NCBI RefSeq assembly: GCF_003143555.1
Contig: NZ_CP029347.1
Location: forward strand, 2,480,001-2,544,000
Length of the DNA stretch: 64,000 nucleotides
From: Saliniradius amylolyticus
Lineage (GTDB): Bacteria > Pseudomonadota > Gammaproteobacteria > Enterobacterales > Alteromonadaceae
Direction: 5' to 3'
Every line of letters starts with the position of its first letter. The stretch's first letter is position 1. Positions 43,459 through 51,746 of the stretch are shown here, one piece after another. The position numbers were made by a program, and so were the translations under genes. The notes under the pieces were generated by a model, which was not told the origin of the DNA, searched no databases, and saw only the letters and a program-made list of their open reading frames with translations.

Positions 43459-43734
43459 TATCGTTTTCCTCTACTTGTTGAAGTGCAGGCTGTTTGCTGC
43501 GTACTAAAGTTGGCAGCAGCAGTGCGCGTTGGTTGAGTTTGTTATGCGCGCCAGCGTGATATTTTTGTTTTAGGGCTCAAAAGATAAGCAATTATTACCA
43601 GAGTGTAAATAATTTATTATGATTATTTTTTGATTATGAAATAATATTCCATGACAATACAACAAGGATGGAATCGCTTATTATTAGCGAACTGCTCTAT
43701 CAAGCAATGAAGCATCTAACCGGGAGTTTATTGA

Positions 43735-45126
43735 ATGCAGCAAGTTAAACGGTTACTTGGTCTGTTGGCGGCCTGCGCCATGGGGTTGTCATTTTGTACT
43801 TGGGCTAATACAGCCTCAGGTAACAATGTCATCGGCATCGGACCTACTCATCTGACGCCTGAGTTTTGGCTCGATGAACAGTCTCAGCCGAATCAAACCC
43901 TGCTCTCTCAGCAACAAATCCAAACATTGAACCAGAATACCTTTCAGGTTCAGAATGAGCTTGCCAACCTGGCCGCACTGCCCGAGAACTACACTGACGA
44001 ACAGTTGCTGGAAAAAATACAACAAACCAGCAGTATCCCTAAATGGGATCGTTTCTACGCGGACGGTACACCGCTCTCCGACCAGCTCTATCAAAAATAC
44101 CTGAGTAACCTGAATCGTGAAGGTTTAAATAAGACCAACCCTGTTCAATTTGGGCTAGTTACCGAACGCACCCATATGCGTCGCTTCCCTTCTGCCGACA
44201 AAGCCTACAGCAGTGATATGGATCTGGACATCGACCGTTTCATTGAGACAGGACTATTCCCCGGCGATGCCGTAGCAATTCTGCATACCAGTAAAGACGG
44301 TCTGTGGCACCTGGCTCGCGCCTATCATTACCTGGCCTGGCTCCCTGCCAAAGATGTGGCCATTGGCAGTAAAAAGCAGGTGCTGGCCTACCGTAATAAG
44401 AAACCCTTCGCCATAGTTACCGGCGCCAAGGTATTTACCAACTTTAACCCTGAGTTACCCCAGCTGTCCGAAAAACAGCTGGATATGGGTGTACGACTGC
44501 CATTGCTCACTAACGAGGACGTGGACCATAACCTTTATGGGCAAAATCCCTACGCCAGTCACGTGGTGGAATTACCCTATCGGGAAGAGGACGGCAGCCT
44601 GAGCATTAAACCGGCGCTGATCAGCCGTAACCAGGACATTCACAAAGGTTATTTGCCCTTTACCCGGGCTAACATCATCAAGCAAGGCTTTAAGTTCCTT
44701 GGCGAACGCTATGGTTGGGGCCACGACTATAACGCCCGTGATTGCACCGGCTTTGTGTCAGAGGTTTACCGTACCTTTGGTATCCTGATGCCCCGTAACT
44801 CCACCCAGCAGGGCGAAGGCGCTTACGGCATCAATCACCGGTTTGATGACAACAGTCCCAATGCTGACAAACTGAAAGTCATTAAGGAGCTGGATATCGG
44901 CGACCTTGTTTACATTCCTGGCCACGTGGTGATGTATATAGGTGAGTGGCAGGGCCAGCCCTATGTGATTCACGATGTCCACGGAATGGCCTACAAAACC
45001 AGCGAGGGTGAGTACTACGATGACGGGACTCTCAATGGCGTATCCGTCACCCCTTTATTGCCTATGCATCTGTCCGAGTCCAGGAGCTACCTGGATGCCA
45101 TTTACACGATTAAATCTGTTCGTTGA
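43735..45126 (+). CDS. SH3/NlpC-P60 (C40) peptidoglycan endopeptidase
   Basis: 463 residues. A signal peptide covers about 1-24 (LLGLLAACAMGLSFCTWA). The central part contains two SH3b-like domains (about 140-290). A C-terminal NlpC/P60 domain has its nucleophile in ARDCTGFVSEVYRTFGI, the base His in YIPGHVVMYIGEW, and VIHDVHG. Enzymes with this layout cleave D-Glu-(gamma)-DAP bonds of stem peptides, releasing L-Ala-D-Glu. The next gene, eight bases away, encodes an L-Ala-D/L-Glu epimerase, matching the ykfC-ykfB pairing of Bacillus. Confidence 0.9.
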   Translation: MQQVKRLLGLLAACAMGLSFCTWANTASGNNVIGIGPTHLTPEFWLDEQSQPNQTLLSQQQIQTLNQNTFQVQNELANLAALPENYTDEQLLEKIQQTSSIPKWDRFYADGTPLSDQLYQKYLSNLNREGLNKTNPVQFGLVTERTHMRRFPSADKAYSSDMDLDIDRFIETGLFPGDAVAILHTSKDGLWHLARAYHYLAWLPAKDVAIGSKKQVLAYRNKKPFAIVTGAKVFTNFNPELPQLSEKQLDMGVRLPLLTNEDVDHNLYGQNPYASHVVELPYREEDGSLSIKPALISRNQDIHKGYLPFTRANIIKQGFKFLGERYGWGHDYNARDCTGFVSEVYRTFGILMPRNSTQQGEGAYGINHRFDDNSPNADKLKVIKELDIGDLVYIPGHVVMYIGEWQGQPYVIHDVHGMAYKTSEGEYYDDGTLNGVSVTPLLPMHLSESRSYLDAIYTIKSVR

Positions 45127-45134
45127 GGTTCACA

Positions 45135-46232
45135 ATGAAAATTACTGACATTAAATTTGCCAAATTGAGTGTTCCTCTCAGAACGCCCTTTAAGACTGCT
45201 CTTCGACGGGTGGATAGTATTGAAGATGTGATCGTGATGGTGGAAACCGACTCCGGGGCTATCGGCTATGGCGAGGCTCCCGCCACTGCCGTGATCACCG
45301 GTGATACCCATGAGTCCATCATCGGCGCCATCACCACCACCATGAAGCCGAAGCTGATTGGCCGCAGTATCGAGGATCTCAACGATCTTATCCACATTAT
45401 TCAAAATGCCATCGTCAACAACAGCAGCGCTAAGGCGGCTCTGGAGATCGCCATTTACGATCTCTTTGCCCAGCACTACAAGGCTCCGCTTTATAAAATC
45501 CTGGGCGGCGGCGAGCCGACGATTTCTACCGATATCACCATCAGCGTCGATTACATCGACAAGATGGTGCAGGACAGTATTAATGCCGTAGAACAGGGCT
45601 TTGAGACACTAAAGATCAAGGTAGGCAAAGACATCGGCGTGGACATTGAGCGGGTCAAAGCTATCTACGCAGCCGTGGAAGGCAAGGCCCTGCTCAGACT
45701 GGATGCCAATCAGGGCTGGACAGCCAAAGAAGCGGTGTTTGCCCTATCCAAACTGGAAAACGCCGGTGTGCAGCTGGAACTGGTAGAGCAACCCGTTAAA
45801 GGCTATGACCTTGAGGGCATGAAGTATGTCACCGAACGGGTCCACACGCCGGTAATGGCCGATGAGAGCACCTTTGGCCCGAAAGAGGCCTTGCAGCTCA
45901 TCCAAATGCGCGCCGCCGACATTATCAATATTAAGCTGATGAAGACGGGAGGCATCTCCAATGCCCTCAAGATCGCCGATATCGCCGAACTGCACAACAT
46001 TCCCTGCATGATCGGCTGTATGCTGGAAACCAGCATCAGCGTCTGTGCCGCAGTGCATCTGGCGGTAGCCCGCTCTCACATCATTACCAAGGTGGATTTG
46101 GACGGTCCGTCACTATGTACTCACGATCCGGTCACCGGCGGAGTCAAATTCAACGGCCCGGATATCACCATTGCCGACAAACCCGGTCTGGGCATTGAGC
46201 AGATCAGCGGATTAACCCCCATTGAGGGGTAA
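45135..46232 (+). CDS. L-Ala-D/L-Glu (dipeptide) epimerase
   Basis: 365 residues from ATG 45135, with GAGG six bases upstream. This is an enolase-superfamily enzyme of the YcjG/YkfB group. The N-terminal capping domain begins ITDIKFAKLSVPLRTPFKTA. The barrel has the Lys-x-Lys base ETLKIKVGKD, the metal ligands in LRLDANQGW, VEQP and VMADEST, and the second base lysine in IINIKLMKTGGIS. It converts L-Ala-D-Glu from murein to L-Ala-L-Glu for catabolism in the cytoplasm. Its gene directly follows the endopeptidase that would produce the dipeptide. Confidence 0.92.
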   Translation: MKITDIKFAKLSVPLRTPFKTALRRVDSIEDVIVMVETDSGAIGYGEAPATAVITGDTHESIIGAITTTMKPKLIGRSIEDLNDLIHIIQNAIVNNSSAKAALEIAIYDLFAQHYKAPLYKILGGGEPTISTDITISVDYIDKMVQDSINAVEQGFETLKIKVGKDIGVDIERVKAIYAAVEGKALLRLDANQGWTAKEAVFALSKLENAGVQLELVEQPVKGYDLEGMKYVTERVHTPVMADESTFGPKEALQLIQMRAADIINIKLMKTGGISNALKIADIAELHNIPCMIGCMLETSISVCAAVHLAVARSHIITKVDLDGPSLCTHDPVTGGVKFNGPDITIADKPGLGIEQISGLTPIEG

Positions 46233-46251
46233 CGCCTGATTGGTACTCAGC

Positions 46252-46276
46252 GATGACTCTTAGTCATAGAGTCATC
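46252..46276. repeat. Perfect 9-bp inverted repeat
   Basis: GATGACTCT and AGAGTCATC surround a seven-base loop (TAGTCAT), 20 bases after the epimerase stop. No T tract follows on either strand, so it is not a classical terminator, though it could act as one for the convergent pair or as a protein-binding palindrome. Confidence 0.6.
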
Positions 46277-46290
46277 CCCCAGACATAACT

Positions 46291-46378
46291 AAGCCAGGCT
46301 TCCCAGACTCACCGTGAATACTTCCTTGTAGGCTTCTGAGCGGCATCCCTGCCGCACAGGGTCTGGGAGACCTGGCTT
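46291..46378. repeat. Long imperfect palindrome with a nested hairpin
   Basis: Two 18-base arms (46291-46308 and 46361-46378) are complementary at 16 positions. The 52-base interior holds a second perfect hairpin, GCGGCA-TCCC-TGCCGC (46340-46355), and the phrase ACTTCCTTGTAGGCTTC. It lies between convergent genes and resembles the palindromic intergenic repeat families known from several gammaproteobacteria. No second copy was noticed in the window. Confidence 0.65.
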
Positions 46379-46397
46379 GGCTATATCTTCGTTCGGG

Positions 46398-47072
46398 CTA
46401 CTTCACCGGAAAGTCGAAGTAGGTATCGCTGTATGGCTGCGGAACCAGATAGTAATGCCACCATTCCTTGCTGTAATTTTTAAACCCCCCGGCTTCCATC
46501 AGGGCCTTTAGCCTGAGTCGATTGGCTCTTTGCTCGGTGCTCACCCGCTCATCCATGGTGTTCGACAGGGTGTCGAACATATCGAAGGGCGAGCCCATAT
46601 CCAGCTCCTGCCACTGGCCATCCTTCCCTTGTTTGACCAGGGTGAGATCCACAGTCGCCCCCCGGCTATGGCCGGACTTCTCGGCGATATATTCTCCCAC
46701 CAACTCGCTTTTCGGCAAGTTGGGATAGTACTCGGCCTTAGTGCTGGTATCTTCCAGATCCTGCGCCCAGCGCATAAAATGCGCCACCGCTGTCTGTGGT
46801 CGATAGCAGTCAAAAATCTTTAGCTTATAGCCTTGCTGCTCAGCCGCGCTGCTGACCTTTTTAAGGGCCTCAGCGGCCTTTTGTTGCAGTAGGCACTTAG
46901 GGGCCAGATAGGCATCCACTGGCTCACCGACAAAATTATTATCGGTAAAATAGCGAATATCGTATATGGCTTCAGGCAGAGCCTGAGTCATATCCACAAA
47001 ATCATCCGGCATCGGCTTATGGGCCGTAGCATTAAAGCTTAATGCCAGCGCCAGTAGTCCCCATCTTTTCAT
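46398..47072 (-). CDS. ddpX: Periplasmic D-Ala-D-Ala dipeptidase (VanX/DdpX, M15D)
   Basis: 224 residues. A signal peptide covers 1-18 (LLALALSFNATA). The core is VDMTQALPEAIYDIRYFTDNNFVGEPVDAY. Zinc ligands are in SGHSRGATVDLTLV (HxxxxxxD) and KEWWHYYL (ExxWH type). It hydrolyses the D-Ala-D-Ala dipeptide to D-alanine, which alr could then convert to L-alanine. Unlike VanX it carries a signal peptide, so it acts on extracytoplasmic fragments rather than conferring vancomycin resistance. It converges with the epimerase gene. Confidence 0.92.
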   Translation of the reverse strand: MKRWGLLALALSFNATAHKPMPDDFVDMTQALPEAIYDIRYFTDNNFVGEPVDAYLAPKCLLQQKAAEALKKVSSAAEQQGYKLKIFDCYRPQTAVAHFMRWAQDLEDTSTKAEYYPNLPKSELVGEYIAEKSGHSRGATVDLTLVKQGKDGQWQELDMGSPFDMFDTLSNTMDERVSTEQRANRLRLKALMEAGGFKNYSKEWWHYYLVPQPYSDTYFDFPVK

Positions 47073-47110
47073 CCTAATCTCCTTTCGTTTACCTACACCT
47101 CAAAGGCAAT

Positions 47111-48496
47111 CTATATCCACATCGCCCCAACAACGATATACGCCACCAGGGTTAAGGCGCCACAAGATAGTGCATAGGGCAGCTGTGTCTTGACGTGTTC
47201 CAGCAGGTCACAGCCGGACGCAAGGCTCGATACTGCGGTGGTATCGGAAATGGGTGAACAATGATCACCAAACACCCCTCCCCCGAGAATCGCCGCTAGC
47301 ACCAGTGATGGCGGTAAGCCTAAATTCACTACCATTGGCATGCCAATCGGGATCAGGATGGCAAAAGTGCCCCAGGAGGTGCCCGTAGTAAAAGAAATCA
47401 GCGCTCCGGCCAGGAATAACAAGGCCGGAACGATAAACAGCGGTAAGGATTCGGCCACAATACCGGCAATAAAGTCTCCGGTACCTAGTGCCCCCAGGCT
47501 ATTGCCCAGTGACAAAGAGAACAGCAGGATCGCCACCAGTGGTAGCAACTCGCCCATGCCCTCAAACCCCACCTTAACCATTTCCTGATGCTTAAAGCGA
47601 CGCGAGCCGACCATCATTATATAGCTGACCACACAGGCTAATACCGTGGCATAGAGCACGGACTTTGAGCCATCGCCATCGGTCAGGTTGCCATCACCGG
47701 TCCACAACATAAAGCCGATCATGCCCAGCACCAGAGTAATCACCGGCAGCACCATAAAGCGGGCTTTCGATGCGGGATAATCGATTTCCGTGTGATTAGC
47801 CGCCTTGTTCAGCGCCTGTTCGGATTCTTTCATGGGGCCGAAGGTTTTTCCGGTAATCACGGTAAACAAGACGACCGCCAGGGTAATGAGGGCATAGAAA
47901 TTTAACGGGATAGTGCCTATCAGAATGGCGGCCGCCGTTTGCTCGGTCTGGTAGTTACCGACCAACCCCAGCACATAAGCGCCCCAACCGTTCAGCAGAA
48001 TAAGGATACAGATAGGTGCGCTGGTACTGTCGATGACATACGCCAGACGAGCGCGACTCATCTTAAACTTATCGTACAAGCCGCGAGACAGGATACCGGC
48101 GGTCAGCACGCTGAGGTTCGACTCAATAAACACCACCACACCAGTGAAAAACGACAACAGGCCAACCTGACGCTGGTTTTTCGCCACGCCCCTGTTAACC
48201 AGCTTTTCCACCAACGCCGTTACCCCACCTGAGTGACGCATATAGGCCAGCAGGGCTCCCACCATCAGTGAGAAGATCAGAAGGCGGGTACTCCCCGGCG
48301 ACTGGAATACCGCGATAACCCGTTCAATGGTCATCAAAGGACTCTGCGCCAGTGCGGCCGTCGTCGACTGCTCTGCCAGCAGCAAAAGTAACTCGGAACT
48401 AAACAGCGCCACCACCAGCGCTAAAATGACTTCTTTACGCCAAAAGACCACCACAATGGCCAAAATGGGCGGGATAACCGTTAACCAATCAGACAC
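47111..48496 (-). CDS. NhaC-family Na+/H+ antiporter-like transporter
   Basis: 461 residues with about 11-12 membrane segments. Family features are IYSFMVGALLAYMRHSGG-type N-terminal helices, a central FIESNLSVLTAGILSR, and the C-terminal FTTGTSWGTFAILIPIGMPM with GGGVFGDHCSPISDTTAVSS. That last block is highly conserved in NhaC. NhaC proteins exchange sodium for protons or, in some members, organic acids. It lies 38 bases upstream of ddpX on the same strand, so it may be co-transcribed and linked to uptake of products. Confidence 0.85.
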   Translation of the reverse strand: MSDWLTVIPPILAIVVVFWRKEVILALVVALFSSELLLLLAEQSTTAALAQSPLMTIERVIAVFQSPGSTRLLIFSLMVGALLAYMRHSGGVTALVEKLVNRGVAKNQRQVGLLSFFTGVVVFIESNLSVLTAGILSRGLYDKFKMSRARLAYVIDSTSAPICILILLNGWGAYVLGLVGNYQTEQTAAAILIGTIPLNFYALITLAVVLFTVITGKTFGPMKESEQALNKAANHTEIDYPASKARFMVLPVITLVLGMIGFMLWTGDGNLTDGDGSKSVLYATVLACVVSYIMMVGSRRFKHQEMVKVGFEGMGELLPLVAILLFSLSLGNSLGALGTGDFIAGIVAESLPLFIVPALLFLAGALISFTTGTSWGTFAILIPIGMPMVVNLGLPPSLVLAAILGGGVFGDHCSPISDTTAVSSLASGCDLLEHVKTQLPYALSCGALTLVAYIVVGAMWI

Positions 48497-48605
48497 AGTG
48501 TCTTCCTTTTATCATTGTTATAATGGTGCCATTGTGACTTGACCCTTATTCCATTTCCAGAGGATTTTTGCGATAGACTATTCCAATCTGAGTTAATTAA
48601 CGGAA

Positions 48606-50030
48606 TCAGTCGTCTCTCTGGCGAATCCGGTCAATAATTCCGGTGGTAGACACTCCATCTTCAAAGTTAAGCACTTTCACCTCGCCGCCGTTGGCCCAAA
48701 CCTCTTTACTACCGGCGATCTCCTCCGGTCGATAGTCTCCTCCTTTCACCAGCACATCGGGCAACAACTCGGCGATCAGTCGCTGCGGAGTATCCTCACC
48801 GAACGGCACCACCCAGTCCACCGAGGCCAATCCGGCCAACACCGACATACGTCGTTCACAGCTGTTCACCGGCCTCCCGGGTCCCTTAAGACGGGTTACA
48901 GAAGCGTCACTATTGACCGCCACGATCAGACGATCTCCTTGCTGCCGGGCCGCTTGCAGATAAGATACATGACCGGCGTGTAAAATATCGAAGCACCCAT
49001 TGGTCATCACCAGTCTCTCCCCCCGTGCACGGGCCGCTTTCAACGCCATCTTCAACTGCTCTTCGCTGACCACACCATGATCCAGACTCTGCTGCTCACT
49101 GAATACCTCCGCCAGCTCGGAAACGCTGACCGTCGAAGTGCCCAGCTTACCCACTACTATGCTGGCCGCTGCATTGGCCAGCGAACAGGACTGAGGCCAG
49201 TCACAACCTGCCGCACGGGCGGCTGCCAGGGTGGCAATCACCGTATCACCTGCGCCGGTGACATCGTACACTTCCTTGGCCTTGGCTGGCAGATGCAATT
49301 CCCCCTCTACCGGTCCCACCAGCGTCATTCCCTGCTCCGAACGGGTCACCAAAAGCCCCTGCAAAGACAGACGCTCGATCAGCTCGTGAGCCTTGTTAAT
49401 TAAATCTGCCTCGTCGGTAACCTCCCCCTGAATCAGACTGAATTCATGCATATTAGGAGTAAGCAGGTCGGCGCCCTGATAACGGGCGTAATCCGTGCCT
49501 TTGGGATCCACTACAACGGTACACCCAGCCTCTTTAGCCATCCGAATCAGGCTCTGAGCCTGGCTTAGCGTCCCCTTGTTGTAGTCGGACAACAGCAGCA
49601 TGTCGTGCTCAGCCAATGCGGCCTTTATCCGTTGTTCCAAGGCTGACTTATCGGCCTGGGAGAAATCCTGTTCGAAGTCGAGGCGAATCAACTGTTGGTG
49701 ACGGCTCAGCACCCGCAGCTTGGTGATGGTTTCCAGCTTGGGTTGTCGCTCAAACAGGCAGTCTACCCCGACGCCATTTAAACGCCGCTCAAGATCATCG
49801 GCGCTGGCATCATCACCGGTAAGCCCGGATAACGTCACCTGAGCCCCAAGCGCAGCTAAGTTCAAGGCCACGTTAGCCGCGCCGCCTGGCCGGTCTTCCT
49901 GCTGATGAATGTTGACCACTGGCACCGGTGCCTCTGGAGACACCCGTCCGGTGGGACCGGACCAGTACCGGTCCAGCATAATATCCCCAACCACTAAAAC
50001 TCGGGCGCGAGAAAAATCGGGTAACGACAT
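48606..50030 (-). CDS. hldE: Bifunctional heptose-7-phosphate kinase / heptose-1-phosphate adenylyltransferase
   Basis: 474 residues, the usual size. The N-terminal PfkB-type kinase (about 1-320) shows [25 protein letters not shown] and [14 protein letters not shown]. The C-terminal nucleotidyltransferase (about 340-474) shows [20 protein letters not shown] with HxGH and [13 protein letters not shown]. It makes ADP-heptose for lipopolysaccharide inner core. It is divergent from lpxL, another LPS gene. Confidence 0.97.
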   Translation of the reverse strand: MSLPDFSRARVLVVGDIMLDRYWSGPTGRVSPEAPVPVVNIHQQEDRPGGAANVALNLAALGAQVTLSGLTGDDASADDLERRLNGVGVDCLFERQPKLETITKLRVLSRHQQLIRLDFEQDFSQADKSALEQRIKAALAEHDMLLLSDYNKGTLSQAQSLIRMAKEAGCTVVVDPKGTDYARYQGADLLTPNMHEFSLIQGEVTDEADLINKAHELIERLSLQGLLVTRSEQGMTLVGPVEGELHLPAKAKEVYDVTGAGDTVIATLAAARAAGCDWPQSCSLANAAASIVVGKLGTSTVSVSELAEVFSEQQSLDHGVVSEEQLKMALKAARARGERLVMTNGCFDILHAGHVSYLQAARQQGDRLIVAVNSDASVTRLKGPGRPVNSCERRMSVLAGLASVDWVVPFGEDTPQRLIAELLPDVLVKGGDYRPEEIAGSKEVWANGGEVKVLNFEDGVSTTGIIDRIRQRDD

Positions 50031-50195
50031 AATGATGTTTATGAGCTGATCTGTGTTGGTCCGAGTTTACCATAACCACTGATAACAGGAATGGCGCTGG
50101 CAAAGTGCCGCCGAATACCTGCCCGACCAGTTAGATTCCAACTGAGGGAAGATTTACGCTAGAATCCGCACACTCTTGTCGCCGGGATTTTCACA

Positions 50196-51119
50196 TTGCA
50201 TATACAACAACCCCAATTCCAACTGGCTTTTCTGCACCCCAGATACTGGGGAACCTGGTTTAGCGTCGCCCTGCTATACGGTATCTCCTGGCTGCCCTAT
50301 CCTCTTCAGATGGGAATGGGCAAAGGCATTGGCAGGCTGTTTTTCCGTCTGCTGAAGTCCCGTCGTAAGGTGGCTGAGCGAAATCTGGAACTGGCTTTCC
50401 CGAATATGACAGAGACTGAGCGCCAGCGTCTGCTCAGAGCCAATTTCGACAATGCCGGCATGGCACTGTTTGAGGCTGGTATGGGTTGGTGGTGGCCACA
50501 GTGGCGACTGAGGAAACACGGCAAGATCACCGGTCTGGAGCATATTCAGCGTATCCAAAAACAAGGCAAGGGAATACTCGCGATCGCCATTCATAATATG
50601 AATATCGAGCTAAACTGCACCATCCTTGGCCTTCAGCAACCTTCGGTGGTGTTTTATCGCATGCACAACAACCCGTTGATGGAGTACTTTCAGTTCCGGG
50701 GCCGCTCCCGCGCCAACAAATACATGATTCATAAGAAAGGCGTGCGGGAGATGATCCAGGCCCTGAATGACGGCGAAGTCTGTGCCTACCTGCCGGATCA
50801 GGACTATGGACCTCGTCGCTGTGAATTTGTGCCCTTCTTTGGGGTCAAAAAAACCGCCACCACTACCGGCACCTTACTCTTTGCCAAACAGGCCGATTGT
50901 GAGACAGTATTTCTGCTGCCGTTACGCACCGATAAAGGTTATGAAATCCGGGTGTTACCAGGGTTGGAAAACTTTCCATCTGGCGATGACAGGGCCGACC
51001 TGATACGCCTGAACGGCCAAATAGAAAAGATGGTTCTGGAAGCCCCAGAACAGTATTTGTGGATGCACAAGAGATTTAAGACTCGGCCTCCTGAAGAGCC
51101 ACAGTCTTTGTATCAGTAA
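50196..51119 (+). CDS. lpxL: Lipid A biosynthesis acyltransferase (LpxL/HtrB family)
   Basis: 307 residues, starting with TTG at 50196 (GGGA eight bases upstream). It carries an N-terminal membrane anchor (TWFSVALLYGISWLPYPLQMG). The HX4E catalytic block is IAIHNMNIEL. YLPDQDYGPRRCEFVPFFGVKKTATTTGT matches the 'PDQ..G......VPFFG' signature. It adds a secondary acyl chain to Kdo2-lipid IVA at the inner membrane. The length and motifs are typical. It probably shares a transcript with the TcpQ-domain gene 18 bases on. Confidence 0.92.
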   Translation: MHIQQPQFQLAFLHPRYWGTWFSVALLYGISWLPYPLQMGMGKGIGRLFFRLLKSRRKVAERNLELAFPNMTETERQRLLRANFDNAGMALFEAGMGWWWPQWRLRKHGKITGLEHIQRIQKQGKGILAIAIHNMNIELNCTILGLQQPSVVFYRMHNNPLMEYFQFRGRSRANKYMIHKKGVREMIQALNDGEVCAYLPDQDYGPRRCEFVPFFGVKKTATTTGTLLFAKQADCETVFLLPLRTDKGYEIRVLPGLENFPSGDDRADLIRLNGQIEKMVLEAPEQYLWMHKRFKTRPPEEPQSLYQ

Positions 51120-51137
51120 GCCTGATGAGACGAGATT

Positions 51138-51746
51138 ATGGGTAGTAAGAATAACGCCTCCAGTAAATTTTGGTTAAAACAGCTGATGATTATCGCCGCG
51201 GTGATTGCAGTGGCCCTGGCCTTTATTGTGTTGCAGGATCTGTTCGCGCCGTCTCACAACCGAGTGAATAAAGACCCTGCCGCTGGCTTTAGCGAGTTTT
51301 ATTCCAACTATCGTTCCGAAGGTGCCAATCGGGATGACAGCCTACCCAGCGATTTTGTACTCGAGGTCGAAACCGAAGAAGTACCGCTCGGTGACCGCCT
51401 GATGGAAATGGAGAGTCAAGCCATGCCCGTTTCCGAAGATTGGGAAGGCGAGCTCAGATATCGTACCTTTAAGGCGGGCATGACTCTAAGAGAAGCACTT
51501 GCCGCACACGCTCAGGAAGAAGGCATGCAGGTAATTTGGGAGCTGCCTAAGGACTTTGTAATAAAAGACCACTTCCAAATGGAAGGCAGTATTCTGGAAG
51601 CGGTCAATAAGGTGGCCAAGGCCATTAATACCAATTTTAGCGGCGAAGTGCGCGGCTATTTTTGTCCCGCGCAGCGCTCACTGGTACTGACTAACCAGTA
51701 CAACAGCTATTTACGACAAAATTGCCAGCCCACCGACAACAACTAG
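51138..51746 (+). CDS. TcpQ-domain, membrane-anchored hypothetical protein
   Basis: 202 residues. A membrane helix (residues about 15-33, MIIAAVIAVALAFIVLQDL) anchors it. Residues 115-195 are a TcpQ/STN-like domain (AGMTLREALAAHAQEEGMQVIWELPKDFVI, GSILEAVNKVAKAIN). TcpQ-type domains occur in secretin-accessory and pilus proteins. Here the gene stands alone behind lpxL and overlaps the stop of glnE by four bases, so the function is open; a periplasmic envelope role is likely. Confidence 0.75.
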   Translation: MGSKNNASSKFWLKQLMIIAAVIAVALAFIVLQDLFAPSHNRVNKDPAAGFSEFYSNYRSEGANRDDSLPSDFVLEVETEEVPLGDRLMEMESQAMPVSEDWEGELRYRTFKAGMTLREALAAHAQEEGMQVIWELPKDFVIKDHFQMEGSILEAVNKVAKAINTNFSGEVRGYFCPAQRSLVLTNQYNSYLRQNCQPTDNN

